Assembly: GCA_015061605.1 (NCBI GenBank)
Contig: SUWH01000007.1
Coordinates: forward strand, 1 to 64,000
Direction: 5' to 3'
Length of the DNA: 64,000 nucleotides
Source: Lentisphaerota bacterium
GTDB taxonomy: Bacteria > Verrucomicrobiota > Lentisphaeria > Victivallales > Victivallaceae
Shown here: piece by piece, positions 51,882 to 59,981 of the stretch
Numbering within the stretch: position 1 is the stretch's first letter
How the letters are laid out: the number at the start of each line of letters is the position of its first letter
Notes under the pieces: generated by a model
Databases searched by the model: none
Seen by the model: only the letters and a program-made list of their open reading frames with translations
Told to the model about the DNA's origin: nothing
Translations under genes and position numbers: made by a program

Positions 51882-53120
51882 ATGAAAAATTTACTTTTAT
51901 TCCTTGCCGCGATTCTTCTTTCCGCCGGTAACGCGGCGGCATACGAACTTGTAAAGGTTGCCGGAGCGCTGAAAATCGACGGCATTGCCGAAACGGCGTG
52001 GCAGCAGGCCAAGCCGATAAAACTTTTCAAGTGGCGCGACAGCAAACTCCCCGTCTTTATGCCCTCAACAGTAAAATTTCTCTATGATGACACCAATTTG
52101 TACTGCCTGGCGGAATTTCAGGAGGTGAACCTCAATGAAGCATTGATGCAGTCAACGAAATATCCGCACCGGGATGCGCCGGTCTATTCCAATGACTGCT
52201 GCGAACTCTTTATCGACCCGTTCCGGGATGGTAAACGGGTGTTTCATCTGGTCGTGGATATCCACGGCGGGGTGGCGGATTATCTGTGCGGCGACACCGT
52301 AAGGTTCCGCAATGAATTGAGCTGGAACGGCTACTGGAGAAGTGCCGTCCACATCTCAAGTGAACAGTGGAATGTCGAATATGCCATCCCCTGGAACACC
52401 ATCGGAGTCAAGCCGGGCAAAGCACGGCAGCTCGGCGTAAATCTTTCGCGTTCCCGCCGCTGCAATCCGACCGAACGTACGGTGATCGTGGATAAACTGG
52501 CTCTGCGCAGCACTCCGGATTATATTCAAATGAAAGCCGATATCGCTCCGCTTCCCGTGACCGGTTCCATCGAATACGGCGCCTTCTTCTCCGGCAGCAA
52601 CAGCTTCAGCGTCATCTTGCAAAATGCCGCCAAACACACTCAAAATGGTATACTGTTGATCAGCGGCACTTACAGTGACGGAAAGACGGCGTTCACAATG
52701 GAACTGCCGGTTTCCGCAGCGCCGCGCCAAAAGCTGACGATCCCGGTCAAAGTCAACGTTCCGGCTCCGGGAAATGTCAATATTTCAGCTGATTTACAGC
52801 TTGATAAAGCGAAAATTTTTATCGGCAGTACCAATGTCAAAATCCAGCCGCCATTCGATATCAATGACCCGCATCCGATGGTCTTTCAAGGTGAAAAATG
52901 GGGCATTTATCTGCGGATATTCACTGCCGGAGCAAGAGATTTTTCTGTAAAAATAAAGCAAAATGGCAAAGTTGCCGCCCGGGCAGAATATCCGGCGCTC
53001 CAAGGCAGAAACTTTGTCACTCTGCCCACCGGAAGCCTTCTGCCGGGAGAGTATGATTTGAGTGTTATTTCCGGCAAGGATACGGTAACTGTACCGCTGC
53101 AGATCATTGCCAGACCATAA
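51882..53120 (+). CDS. Secreted CBM9-like protein
   Basis: A 412-aa exported protein (signal peptide ending GNAAA near residue 21). Residues about 25-210 resemble a family 9 carbohydrate-binding module (LKIDGIAETAWQQAKPI, VKFLYDDTNLYCLAEF, NDCCELFIDPFRDGKRVFHLVVDIHG, WNVEYAIPWNTIGV). The C-terminal half is beta-rich with no clear family. A GGAG lies before the start, and the gene is coupled to the DUF4091 gene upstream. It is likely a surface sugar-binding partner. Confidence 0.82.
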   Translation: MKNLLLFLAAILLSAGNAAAYELVKVAGALKIDGIAETAWQQAKPIKLFKWRDSKLPVFMPSTVKFLYDDTNLYCLAEFQEVNLNEALMQSTKYPHRDAPVYSNDCCELFIDPFRDGKRVFHLVVDIHGGVADYLCGDTVRFRNELSWNGYWRSAVHISSEQWNVEYAIPWNTIGVKPGKARQLGVNLSRSRRCNPTERTVIVDKLALRSTPDYIQMKADIAPLPVTGSIEYGAFFSGSNSFSVILQNAAKHTQNGILLISGTYSDGKTAFTMELPVSAAPRQKLTIPVKVNVPAPGNVNISADLQLDKAKIFIGSTNVKIQPPFDINDPHPMVFQGEKWGIYLRIFTAGARDFSVKIKQNGKVAARAEYPALQGRNFVTLPTGSLLPGEYDLSVISGKDTVTVPLQIIARP

Positions 53121-53146
53121 ATTTTTGATTTTTTTTGCAAAAACAG

Positions 53147-53175
53147 TTGTTTTTTTACTATGTTATGGTTATAAT
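53147..53175 (+). promoter_or_regulatory. Promoter of pseudopilin cassette 3
   Basis: TTGTTT, 17 bp, TATAAT, with an upstream A-tract (TGCAAAAACAG). It is of the same type as in cassettes 1 and 2. Confidence 0.7.
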
Positions 53176-53231
53176 ATATCCTGTGTCAATTTAAGAAATT
53201 TTCATATGGAGGTATTTTATGACTCATAAAG

Positions 53232-54026
53232 ATGCTTTTTCTGTCCATGGGCATGGACAGAAGCTGTACAGCTTCTGTCCATGGGCATGGACAGAAGCTG
53301 TACAGCTTCACGCTGATCGAATTGCTCGTTGTTATCGCCATCATCGCCATTCTGGCGGCGGTACTGCTCCCGGCGCTGCAACAGGCGCGCGCCCGCGGAC
53401 AGGGGACCCAATGCCTCAACAACATCAAGCAGCTTGGATTTGCAGTGAATCAGTACGCTGACGAAAACGACGGTCACGGTCCCTGTCCTAAAATGGATGC
53501 GACCTATCACTACATCTGGAGCAGTAATGGAGGAAAAGGTACCGTAGGAAAATATCTCTCGAACATAAAAGATCATTGCGTTCCGGCAGCATATTGTCCG
53601 CGCGGCGGCAGAACAGCTGATGGCACAATACAATCATACTTCTGGCAGACAACCAGTTATGCAGTGAATGCTTTTCTGGGCGTTCATCCGTCTTTGGGGA
53701 AAGCTTTCATGCAGAAATACAGCACCGTCCGTTTCGCTTCCAAAGTCATGTCGGTCGGAGAAATCGGTCCGATCAATAAGGTTGGTCCATTCACCCATCC
53801 GGCCTTGTCACCGACCAGTACCAACCTCACAACCAATAACCTTGCCTATTTCACCCACCTTTCATTCCGTCACCCTGCCAAACGCGGTGCGAGCATAGCT
53901 TTTATCGACGGACACTCCGAACACGTTTCACCTTATGACCATACGGCTGGTGCAGACGGTTATTCCGGCGTCCGGGATAAAAAATTTCTCTTCCGCGATA
54001 ACTACGCGCAGACCGGACATCTCTGA
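53232..54026 (+). CDS. Pseudopilin-like protein, cassette 3 (start out of frame through a repeat)
   Basis: The open frame from 53232 gives 264 aa with [19 protein letters not shown] and [14 protein letters not shown] at the end. The strong ribosome binding site GGAGG (53208-53212) serves ATG 53219, which is one base out of frame; from there translation gives an unrelated 80-aa peptide. Removing one 34-bp unit makes 53219 read into a 257-aa prepilin with leader [18 protein letters not shown]. The in-frame ATG 53232 is 19 nt from that site and has none of its own. The same architecture is seen at 48371. Two secreted-protein genes follow in the same operon. Confidence 0.75.
   Translation: MLFLSMGMDRSCTASVHGHGQKLYSFTLIELLVVIAIIAILAAVLLPALQQARARGQGTQCLNNIKQLGFAVNQYADENDGHGPCPKMDATYHYIWSSNGGKGTVGKYLSNIKDHCVPAAYCPRGGRTADGTIQSYFWQTTSYAVNAFLGVHPSLGKAFMQKYSTVRFASKVMSVGEIGPINKVGPFTHPALSPTSTNLTTNNLAYFTHLSFRHPAKRGASIAFIDGHSEHVSPYDHTAGADGYSGVRDKKFLFRDNYAQTGHL
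53240..53307 (+). repeat. 34-bp palindromic unit duplicated in the cassette 3 pseudopilin leader
   Basis: Two identical 34-bp units (53240-53273, 53274-53307) with CTGTCCATGGGCATGGACAG and GAAGCTGTACAGCTTC. The centre of the first palindrome differs from the unit at 48.4 kb (GGC versus ATC), while both copies inside each locus agree. Confidence 0.95.
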
Positions 54027-54059
54027 TGATCACACCATTACAATATAAGGAACAATAAA

Positions 54060-54833
54060 ATGAAAAAATTTATCGCCCTGCTGTTTGCAGCACTTTTCGT
54101 CTCCGTCCTCGGCGCGGCAGAAAACAAAATCTACTTTGACAACTTTGAGTATCCGCTCACCCGTACCCACTGGCTGAAAATTGATCCGCACACCGAAGCA
54201 TGGACACAGGAATGGCAAGTTCCCGCCTCCGGAGTCCGTTGGAGATTACGTTTCAACGGCGACAGAAGCGCATTCAAAACCTTGTCCGTGGTAAACTCTC
54301 AAGGCAAACAGATTTTCCTCGATGAAGCATGCAAAAAGGCAACCTGGATCAATTTTACCGGCAATGACACCTATACCATCAAAGCAGCGGGGAATCCGCA
54401 CACCAAAGTCTCCTATCTGGTTCTCGACACCTATGCACTCGAAGATAAAACCCAGCCCGGATGGCGTTCGACCTACATGCCCTCATGGCGTTTCCTCCGC
54501 GTCAAGCACGAAGCTGCCAAAGACGGCGGTACAACTCTGACCCCCAACGGGGTAGCGCCGTCGATCTACACGCTGTTGAGCGGACTTACAAAAAAATACC
54601 GCGCTGAATTCACCGTGATCAGCCCGGTCGCCCAGAAGGTCAAAGTCGATGCCGCATGGCAGCGTAAAACCGGCAAAGGCCGTGACCGGGTCAATCAGGT
54701 CGTGGAAGTTGAGCCGAATAAGCCATCAACCGTTTCTGTTGAATTTACTCCGACTGCCACCCCGGTCGCAGTAACATTGCTCATCGAAAAGGAATTGACG
54801 GTAAAGAACTTCAATCTGTTTGAGGTCAAATAA
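54060..54833 (+). CDS. Secreted beta-rich protein, homologous to the N-terminal domain of the 49.4 kb protein
   Basis: A 257-aa exported protein (signal peptide ending LGAA near residue 20). It opens IYFDNFEYPLTRTHWL and closes LLIEKELTVKNFNLFEV; both ends align by eye with the first 240 residues of the DUF4091 protein at 49446. No named family was recognised. The start has AAGGAA. The next gene begins right after its stop, so here the N-domain is a separate product. It may be a carbohydrate-binding or scaffold domain, which is inference. Confidence 0.65.
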   Translation: MKKFIALLFAALFVSVLGAAENKIYFDNFEYPLTRTHWLKIDPHTEAWTQEWQVPASGVRWRLRFNGDRSAFKTLSVVNSQGKQIFLDEACKKATWINFTGNDTYTIKAAGNPHTKVSYLVLDTYALEDKTQPGWRSTYMPSWRFLRVKHEAAKDGGTTLTPNGVAPSIYTLLSGLTKKYRAEFTVISPVAQKVKVDAAWQRKTGKGRDRVNQVVEVEPNKPSTVSVEFTPTATPVAVTLLIEKELTVKNFNLFEVK

Positions 54834-57179
54834 ATGAAAAAATTTATGACAATCCTGCTTGCTTCAAGCGGGATTTTTCTGTTTGGGGCGGAACTGAGTT
54901 CCGGCAAGCTGCACGTCGAACTGCGGAAAAACGCCACTGCCCCGCAGAAAATTTCATATAACGGCATGGAGCTTATCCAAAACTTTTTTTACTCATGGTA
55001 CGCCAGAGGATACTGGTACAGCGACCGCAGTGGAGTAAGCAATTCATTTGACCGTTCCGGAACCGGAAATATCAAAGTTGAAGAACTTTCCGGTGACACC
55101 TTGAAAATCAACTATGATTGCACCGACTTCAATGTTGCTGCCTCCTATGAACTGCTCAAAGCTCCCGACGCGGTAAAGGTCGAATTTTACCTTACCGCGC
55201 GCAATGACATCTATCTCGGCGGCATCGATCCGCCGGGCGGATGCAGTCTGCCCCTGATAAGAAAAAATAAGGCATTGACCCACTTTTATGAAGTAGCATC
55301 TGATCTGTCGGTCAAACTCAAAAGCAAAGGTGATTACCCCGAACGCCTTGCCGGAGTTGTCCGGAACAACTGCATCGGCGGCTATACCGATGCCAAGGGA
55401 GAAAAAGGCTTTTTCATTTTGCTCGATCGCCGCTTTTACGGCAGACAGCAGGATACTCCGGTCATCACCGGAGGCGGATTGTGCTTTTCCAAAGATGTCT
55501 GTAAGCTCATCCGCAAGGGTGAAGTCATCAAAGGACAATTCTACATCGTCCCCTTTGACGGTAATGCTGAAAAAACAGCCAGAACCGCCGTTGAAAAATT
55601 TTGCGATCAATCCCCGGTCAAGCGCTGGGATTTTTACGCTCCCTACCGCAAGCTCCGGGGAAAAACTGCTTCAAGTTTCGTGACCGTTGCCGACAATGAA
55701 TTTTTCACCGCCGCCGCCGGGAGCACCGGGCATGTCCTGCCGGAAACGCCGCTGCCCAAAATCACTGCTCCGTCAATAAAAGTTTCCGGAGCAAAAAATC
55801 AGCACATCTTTTCACAGATCGTATTGAATGCCAAACAGGATTTGAAAGATTTGAAGTTCACATTAAAGTTCCCGGAGTTCAAAGATTGCCGGATCGAAAA
55901 AATCACCCCGGTTCCCAGCGATTATCCGGCAACCGCATTTGCTGTCGCCGGAGATTTCCCCGATATTCTGCAAAAAGCTGACACCCCGGAATTGAAAAAA
56001 TCTTCCGGCAATGTGCCCTATTTGCTGACGGTTTATATTCCGGAAAATGCCCAAGCCGGTCCCCACACGGGAAAGGTGAAAATATTTTCCGGTGAAAAAT
56101 CCATTGCTGAACTGAACGTGGAAATGGAAGTTTTTGATTTTGCCCTGCCGAAAATGAGCAGCTTCCGTTCCGCATTTCTGGCATGGACCTCCGCCGCATA
56201 CCGCAAAAATTTCCGGGCAAAAGATTATATGCTCGACCAGCGCAAACTGCGGATAACCACCCCGGTCGAAATCTACACCCCATGTGATAAACAGGGAAAT
56301 CTGAACAGTCCGGATGGTTTCAAAAGAGCGGTCAAAAACGCTCTGGATGCCGGAGATACCTGCTTCCGTTTGTCCAGCGTTTACATGTGGCGTTCCATGC
56401 CGTACAAAGACAAAACCGGCAAAGAGGCGGAACTTTACATCAAAACTTTCACCCGGCAGGTCTACGCCATCATGAAAGAACTCAATGCGGTAAAATATGC
56501 GTGGTTCCTGATGGCAGATGAGACTCACCGGCCGGAGATGAACAAAATGCATGCCCAGTGGTGCAAATGGGTCAGAGAAGTCGCCCCCGATCTGCCCATA
56601 TTCTCCACCCAGAACCATCCGGAATACTCCATTGCCGATCAGGCGGACATCCTCTGCGGCCCCTTGAGTTCGGTCAATGTCCTGCGCCAAAAATACGGCG
56701 ATAAAAAGGAGTATTGGGTCTATGAAAACGGCTATCCCTTCAGCCTCGGACAGAGTGAGATCGTCACCCGTTCCATGCCGCTGCGGAGCATGAAACACGG
56801 CATAAAAGGCTATCATCAGTGGAGCTCCTGCCACTGGCCCGCCGAAAAAGATGGTAAATTCCGCCCGGGATATTTTCACGGAACCGCATCGCTCTACTAC
56901 CCGCCGGAATTCGGATACCGCAAAAATCAGCCGGTACGTTCCATGCGGCTGATCAACTGCGCCCAGGGCATCATCGACCACGATCATATCGCCATACTTG
57001 AAAAACTGATCGCCGAAAATCCCACCCTCCAGGAAGCGCAGGATGCGGCAAAATATCTGAAGCGGGAGTTGGACCGGCTGGTTCCGGATGTGTATACTTT
57101 CAACAGTTCAAGTGCCGATTTTGACGTGTTCAGACTTGAAATCGCTCACTGGATCGTCAAAATATCAAAAAAATTGTAA
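54834..57179 (+). CDS. Secreted DUF4091-like protein with mutarotase-like N-domain, cassette 3
   Basis: A 781-aa exported protein (signal peptide ending LFGAE near residue 19). The first 270 residues look like a beta-sandwich (YTDAKGEKGFFILLDRRF). Then follow an Ig-like region (GKVKIFSGEKSIAELNVEMEVFDFALP), a barrel-like region with YAWFLMADETHRPEM and a helical end (LINCAQGIIDHDHIAILEKL) that resembles a DUF4091 terminus. Its layout is closest to the 35053 protein. The residues ADETH are a candidate active-site segment. Substrate unknown. Confidence 0.72.
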   Translation: MKKFMTILLASSGIFLFGAELSSGKLHVELRKNATAPQKISYNGMELIQNFFYSWYARGYWYSDRSGVSNSFDRSGTGNIKVEELSGDTLKINYDCTDFNVAASYELLKAPDAVKVEFYLTARNDIYLGGIDPPGGCSLPLIRKNKALTHFYEVASDLSVKLKSKGDYPERLAGVVRNNCIGGYTDAKGEKGFFILLDRRFYGRQQDTPVITGGGLCFSKDVCKLIRKGEVIKGQFYIVPFDGNAEKTARTAVEKFCDQSPVKRWDFYAPYRKLRGKTASSFVTVADNEFFTAAAGSTGHVLPETPLPKITAPSIKVSGAKNQHIFSQIVLNAKQDLKDLKFTLKFPEFKDCRIEKITPVPSDYPATAFAVAGDFPDILQKADTPELKKSSGNVPYLLTVYIPENAQAGPHTGKVKIFSGEKSIAELNVEMEVFDFALPKMSSFRSAFLAWTSAAYRKNFRAKDYMLDQRKLRITTPVEIYTPCDKQGNLNSPDGFKRAVKNALDAGDTCFRLSSVYMWRSMPYKDKTGKEAELYIKTFTRQVYAIMKELNAVKYAWFLMADETHRPEMNKMHAQWCKWVREVAPDLPIFSTQNHPEYSIADQADILCGPLSSVNVLRQKYGDKKEYWVYENGYPFSLGQSEIVTRSMPLRSMKHGIKGYHQWSSCHWPAEKDGKFRPGYFHGTASLYYPPEFGYRKNQPVRSMRLINCAQGIIDHDHIAILEKLIAENPTLQEAQDAAKYLKRELDRLVPDVYTFNSSSADFDVFRLEIAHWIVKISKKL

Positions 57180-57196
57180 AAAAAAGCGGAAAAACG

Positions 57197-57224
57197 CTTG
57201 AATGTCAAATTTTCCGGTGTATAC
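57197..57224 (+). promoter_or_regulatory. Promoter of lptB
   Basis: TTGAAT, 16 bp, TATACT. Confidence 0.55.
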
Positions 57225-57291
57225 TAATAGCAGAAAGCAGGGAATGCTTCACTGCAATACACTGAATTTTTGAGAAAGATTTTTTGGAATA

Positions 57292-58035
57292 ATGAGCGAA
57301 TCCGACAACGACAATCTGCTCGTAAGTGCCGAGCATCTGGTAAAAACCTATCACGGACGCACCGTCGTCAACGATGTTTCAGTCTGCATCCGCCCCGGCG
57401 AAGTGGTCGGTCTTCTCGGTCCCAACGGCGCGGGAAAGACCACCAGTTTCTACATGATCATGGGGCTGGTTCGTCCCGACAGCGGTAAAATCACTTTCCG
57501 CGGCGTCGATATAACTAAAATGCCGATGTACAAACGTGCCAGAATGGGCATGGGCTATCTGGCACAGGAACCGTCGATTTTCCGCAAACTCACGGTGGAA
57601 GAAAACATTATGGCGATCCTGGAAACTCTCGCCATCTCCGGCAAAGAGCGCAAAGCCCGCCTCGATGCGCTGCTTGAAGAACTCGAACTCACCCGTCTGC
57701 GCAAACAGAAAGCAATGACCCTCTCCGGCGGTGAACGCCGCCGTCTGGAAATAACCCGCGCCCTGGTGACCAACCCCGCCTTTATCATGCTCGATGAACC
57801 TTTTGCCGGTGTCGACCCGCTGGCAGTTCACGATGTCCAGCAGATAATCCTCAAACTCAAAGAACGCAATATGGGCGTACTTATCACCGACCACAGTGTC
57901 CGCGACACACTGAAGATCGTCGACCGCGCCTATATCATGTGCATGGGCAAAACATTATTGGAAGGACCCAGCGAATTTCTGGTCAATGATCCGCAGGCAA
58001 AGGAGATCTACCTCGGACCGGAATTCACGATGTGA
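57292..58035 (+). CDS. lptB: LPS export ABC transporter ATPase LptB
   Basis: A 247-aa cytoplasmic ATPase that powers lipopolysaccharide transport with LptFG. Motifs: Walker A GPNGAGKTTSFYMIMG, Q-loop YLAQEPSIF, ABC signature LSGGERRRLE, Walker B FIMLDEPFAGVDP and switch His in LITDHSVRDTL, as in LptB. Typical LptB length. Its presence indicates an outer membrane with LPS or a related glycolipid. The other lpt genes are not in the window. Confidence 0.95.
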   Translation: MSESDNDNLLVSAEHLVKTYHGRTVVNDVSVCIRPGEVVGLLGPNGAGKTTSFYMIMGLVRPDSGKITFRGVDITKMPMYKRARMGMGYLAQEPSIFRKLTVEENIMAILETLAISGKERKARLDALLEELELTRLRKQKAMTLSGGERRRLEITRALVTNPAFIMLDEPFAGVDPLAVHDVQQIILKLKERNMGVLITDHSVRDTLKIVDRAYIMCMGKTLLEGPSEFLVNDPQAKEIYLGPEFTM

Positions 58036-58066
58036 AAATGTTGATTATTTTTTGAAGGAAAGTTTT

Positions 58067-58777
58067 ATGAAAAAATCAATTGTTATTCCGGGTATTTCAC
58101 TGCTGACCATCGCCTTGCAAGCTGCGAATATTTTTATGGCAGGTGATTCCACTTGTGCAAACTATCCGGCAAACAGAGCACCGCTGACCGGTTGGGGACA
58201 GGTGCTCCAGCAGTTCTGCAAGGAAGAGTGCAAAGTTTACAACTTCGCCAAGCCCGGAGCCAGCAGCCGCAGTTTCATCGAAAAAAAACTGTGGGACAAG
58301 CTTATTGCAAAAGTGCAAAAAGGTGACTTCGTCATTGTTCAGTTCGGTCACAACGACAGCAAAAAAAATAATGACCGCTTCGCCGCTCCCGGGGCCGCCT
58401 ACGATGCCAATTTGAAAAAATTCATCGCCGATGTCCGCGCCAAAGGTGCGTATCCGATCATCGCCACCAGCATTGCGCGTGCCAATTTCAAAAAAGGCAA
58501 AATCGCCCCCGGAAACCTCAACGCTTACCGCGCGGCCTGTTTCAATGTCGGCAAGGCGGAAAATGTTCCGGTAGTCGATCTTCTTGTCGAAACCGGCAAT
58601 CTCTTCAACAAACTCGGTCCGGAAGCAACTTACAAGCTGTTCATGTGCTCCTCCGGCATCGAAAAAAAGAAAAATGACCGTACCCATGTCAACAAAGCCG
58701 GAGCAGAAGCCATTGCAAAACTTTTCGTCGACAACGCGAAGAAACAGAATCTGCCCGTAGCGGAGTGCTTTAAGTAA
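58067..58777 (+). CDS. Secreted SGNH esterase, rhamnogalacturonan acetylesterase-like
   Basis: A 236-aa SGNH hydrolase. Catalytic blocks are visible: GDSTCANYP (nucleophile Ser), the Gly block FAKPGASSR, block III QFGHNDSKK, and the final DRTHVNKAGAEA with Asp and His. This fits rhamnogalacturonan acetylesterases, which remove acetyl groups from pectin. A signal peptide precedes GDST. Track start 57986 overlaps lptB; ATG 58067 is preferred, with GAAGGA before it. A lone gene between lptB and hpf. Confidence 0.88.
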   Translation: MKKSIVIPGISLLTIALQAANIFMAGDSTCANYPANRAPLTGWGQVLQQFCKEECKVYNFAKPGASSRSFIEKKLWDKLIAKVQKGDFVIVQFGHNDSKKNNDRFAAPGAAYDANLKKFIADVRAKGAYPIIATSIARANFKKGKIAPGNLNAYRAACFNVGKAENVPVVDLLVETGNLFNKLGPEATYKLFMCSSGIEKKKNDRTHVNKAGAEAIAKLFVDNAKKQNLPVAECFK

Positions 58778-58844
58778 AGTCATGATTTTCAAATACGGGA
58801 TCGGGAATGGTTCCCGGTTTCCCGAAGTCACAGGAGGTGCTTAT

Positions 58845-59180
58845 ATGCTCATCAATGTCATCGGTCGTCAACTCGAAATCACCCCGGCAATCAAGACTTA
58901 TACTGAAAACCGGCTTCAGGCTTTTGAAGCGATTTCCGCGCTTAAAATATCCGGCATAACTGCCACATTGGAATACAGCAAAGGTCATTTCCGGGTCGGA
59001 CTGGTACTGAATTGCAAACTGCACACTTTGACCAGCAATACCGAAGATTTCGATCTCTACCGCGCCTTTGATGCCGCTGCTGACAAACTGGAATCCCAGT
59101 GCATCGCGCTCAAGGAAAAAATCCACGAACACCGCGCTGAATCCATCAGTCAGGTCGACATCCAGCAAGCCGGAGCGTAA
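58845..59180 (+). CDS. hpf: Short ribosome hibernation promoting factor (HPF/RaiA family)
   Basis: A 111-aa protein of the HPF/YfiA family, which binds idle ribosomes between the subunits. The pattern is VIGRQLEITPAIKTYTENRL, a beta strand segment, and DLYRAFDAAADKLESQCIALKEKIHEHR. It has no C-terminal dimerisation domain, so it is the short type. Track start 58782 is replaced by ATG 58845, which follows AGGAGG by 7 nt. A terminator follows. Confidence 0.93.
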   Translation: MLINVIGRQLEITPAIKTYTENRLQAFEAISALKISGITATLEYSKGHFRVGLVLNCKLHTLTSNTEDFDLYRAFDAAADKLESQCIALKEKIHEHRAESISQVDIQQAGA

Positions 59181-59212
59181 TCAAATTATTAACAATCAAA
59201 TAAAAATTGTAC

Positions 59213-59245
59213 GGCAGTCCGGAACTTTCGGGTTCCGGACTGTTT
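59213..59245 (+). terminator. Terminator after hpf
   Basis: AGTCCGGAA-CTTTCGGG-TTCCGGACT followed by GTTTC; the stem is strong, the T tract short. Confidence 0.55.
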
Positions 59246-59265
59246 CAATATGAAAGAAGAAAACA

Positions 59266-59556
59266 ATGGTAATCGCAGTTTCGACCTCGCTTTCTGAGAA
59301 CGTGGAGAAATTCATCTACTGCAAAGTGGAGAAAAATATCATCCGCGAACAGGAGAGTGCTTTCACTCCACCCGGCGGCAAAGCAGCATTGATCAGGCAG
59401 TTCATCGGTCTGGAAATCGACCTGCTCATCGCCGGAAAAATTCCGGAAGAACTGGAAGCCGACCTCCGCGAAGCCGGAATTGCCGTTATCAGCAACATCA
59501 ACGGTGCCCCCGAACAGATTTTAAAGCAATATCTCGACGGTACACTGGATTTTTGA
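59266..59556 (+). CDS. NifX/NifB-like dinitrogenase iron-molybdenum cofactor domain protein
   Basis: A 96-aa single-domain protein resembling the DiNase FeMo-co family (MVIAVSTSLSENVEKFIYCKVEKNII, then DLLIAGKIPEELEADLREAGIAVI). These small proteins bind metal clusters; outside nitrogen fixation their role is mostly unknown. No nif genes are nearby, so it is probably not for nitrogenase. The thioesterase gene begins 13 bp after it, suggesting an operon. Confidence 0.75.
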   Translation: MVIAVSTSLSENVEKFIYCKVEKNIIREQESAFTPPGGKAALIRQFIGLEIDLLIAGKIPEELEADLREAGIAVISNINGAPEQILKQYLDGTLDF

Positions 59557-59569
59557 ACAGGATTTTTTT

Positions 59570-59980
59570 ATGGATTGCGAAAAACTGCGGGATTTTCTCA
59601 ACAACAACGATCTCTTCTGCCGTTACTGCGGTATAAAAATCACCCATATCGCTCCGGGCGAAGCTGAAGCGGAACTGCAAATAACCCCCGATATGATGAA
59701 CAGCCGCAATGTTGTTCAGGGAGGAGCCATCATGACCCTTGCCGATTTTGCCTTTGCCGGAGCCTCCAATGCGATGGGACACACGACCGTTTCCACCGGA
59801 TTGAATATCAATTTTCTCCGTCCGGGTTCAGGGAAAAAACTCATTGCCAAAGCGAAAAAGATCCATCACGGCAGATCGACATGTTTGTATCAGGTGGATG
59901 TATTCAACGAAGAAAACAAACTTGTCGCGGCGGTAACGGTTTCCGGCTTTACTGTCGACGACAAACCGGTTGCCGGATAA
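59570..59980 (+). CDS. PaaI-type hotdog-fold thioesterase
   Basis: A 136-aa acyl-CoA thioesterase-like protein. Features: MMNSRNVVQGGAIMTLADFAFAGASNAMG, in which the family catalytic Asp/Glu lies in the GG...LADFA helix, and STGLNINFLRPG. The substrate is not known. AGGA precedes the start, and copA begins just after its stop. Confidence 0.88.
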   Translation: MDCEKLRDFLNNNDLFCRYCGIKITHIAPGEAEAELQITPDMMNSRNVVQGGAIMTLADFAFAGASNAMGHTTVSTGLNINFLRPGSGKKLIAKAKKIHHGRSTCLYQVDVFNEENKLVAAVTVSGFTVDDKPVAG

Positions 59981-59981
59981 G

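Noticed and set aside
53219-53461. 80-aa ORF from the best start of cassette 3 as a real leader gene
   Set aside because: Past the first repeat unit it is simply the pilin DNA read out of frame; it is treated as the frame-disrupted product.
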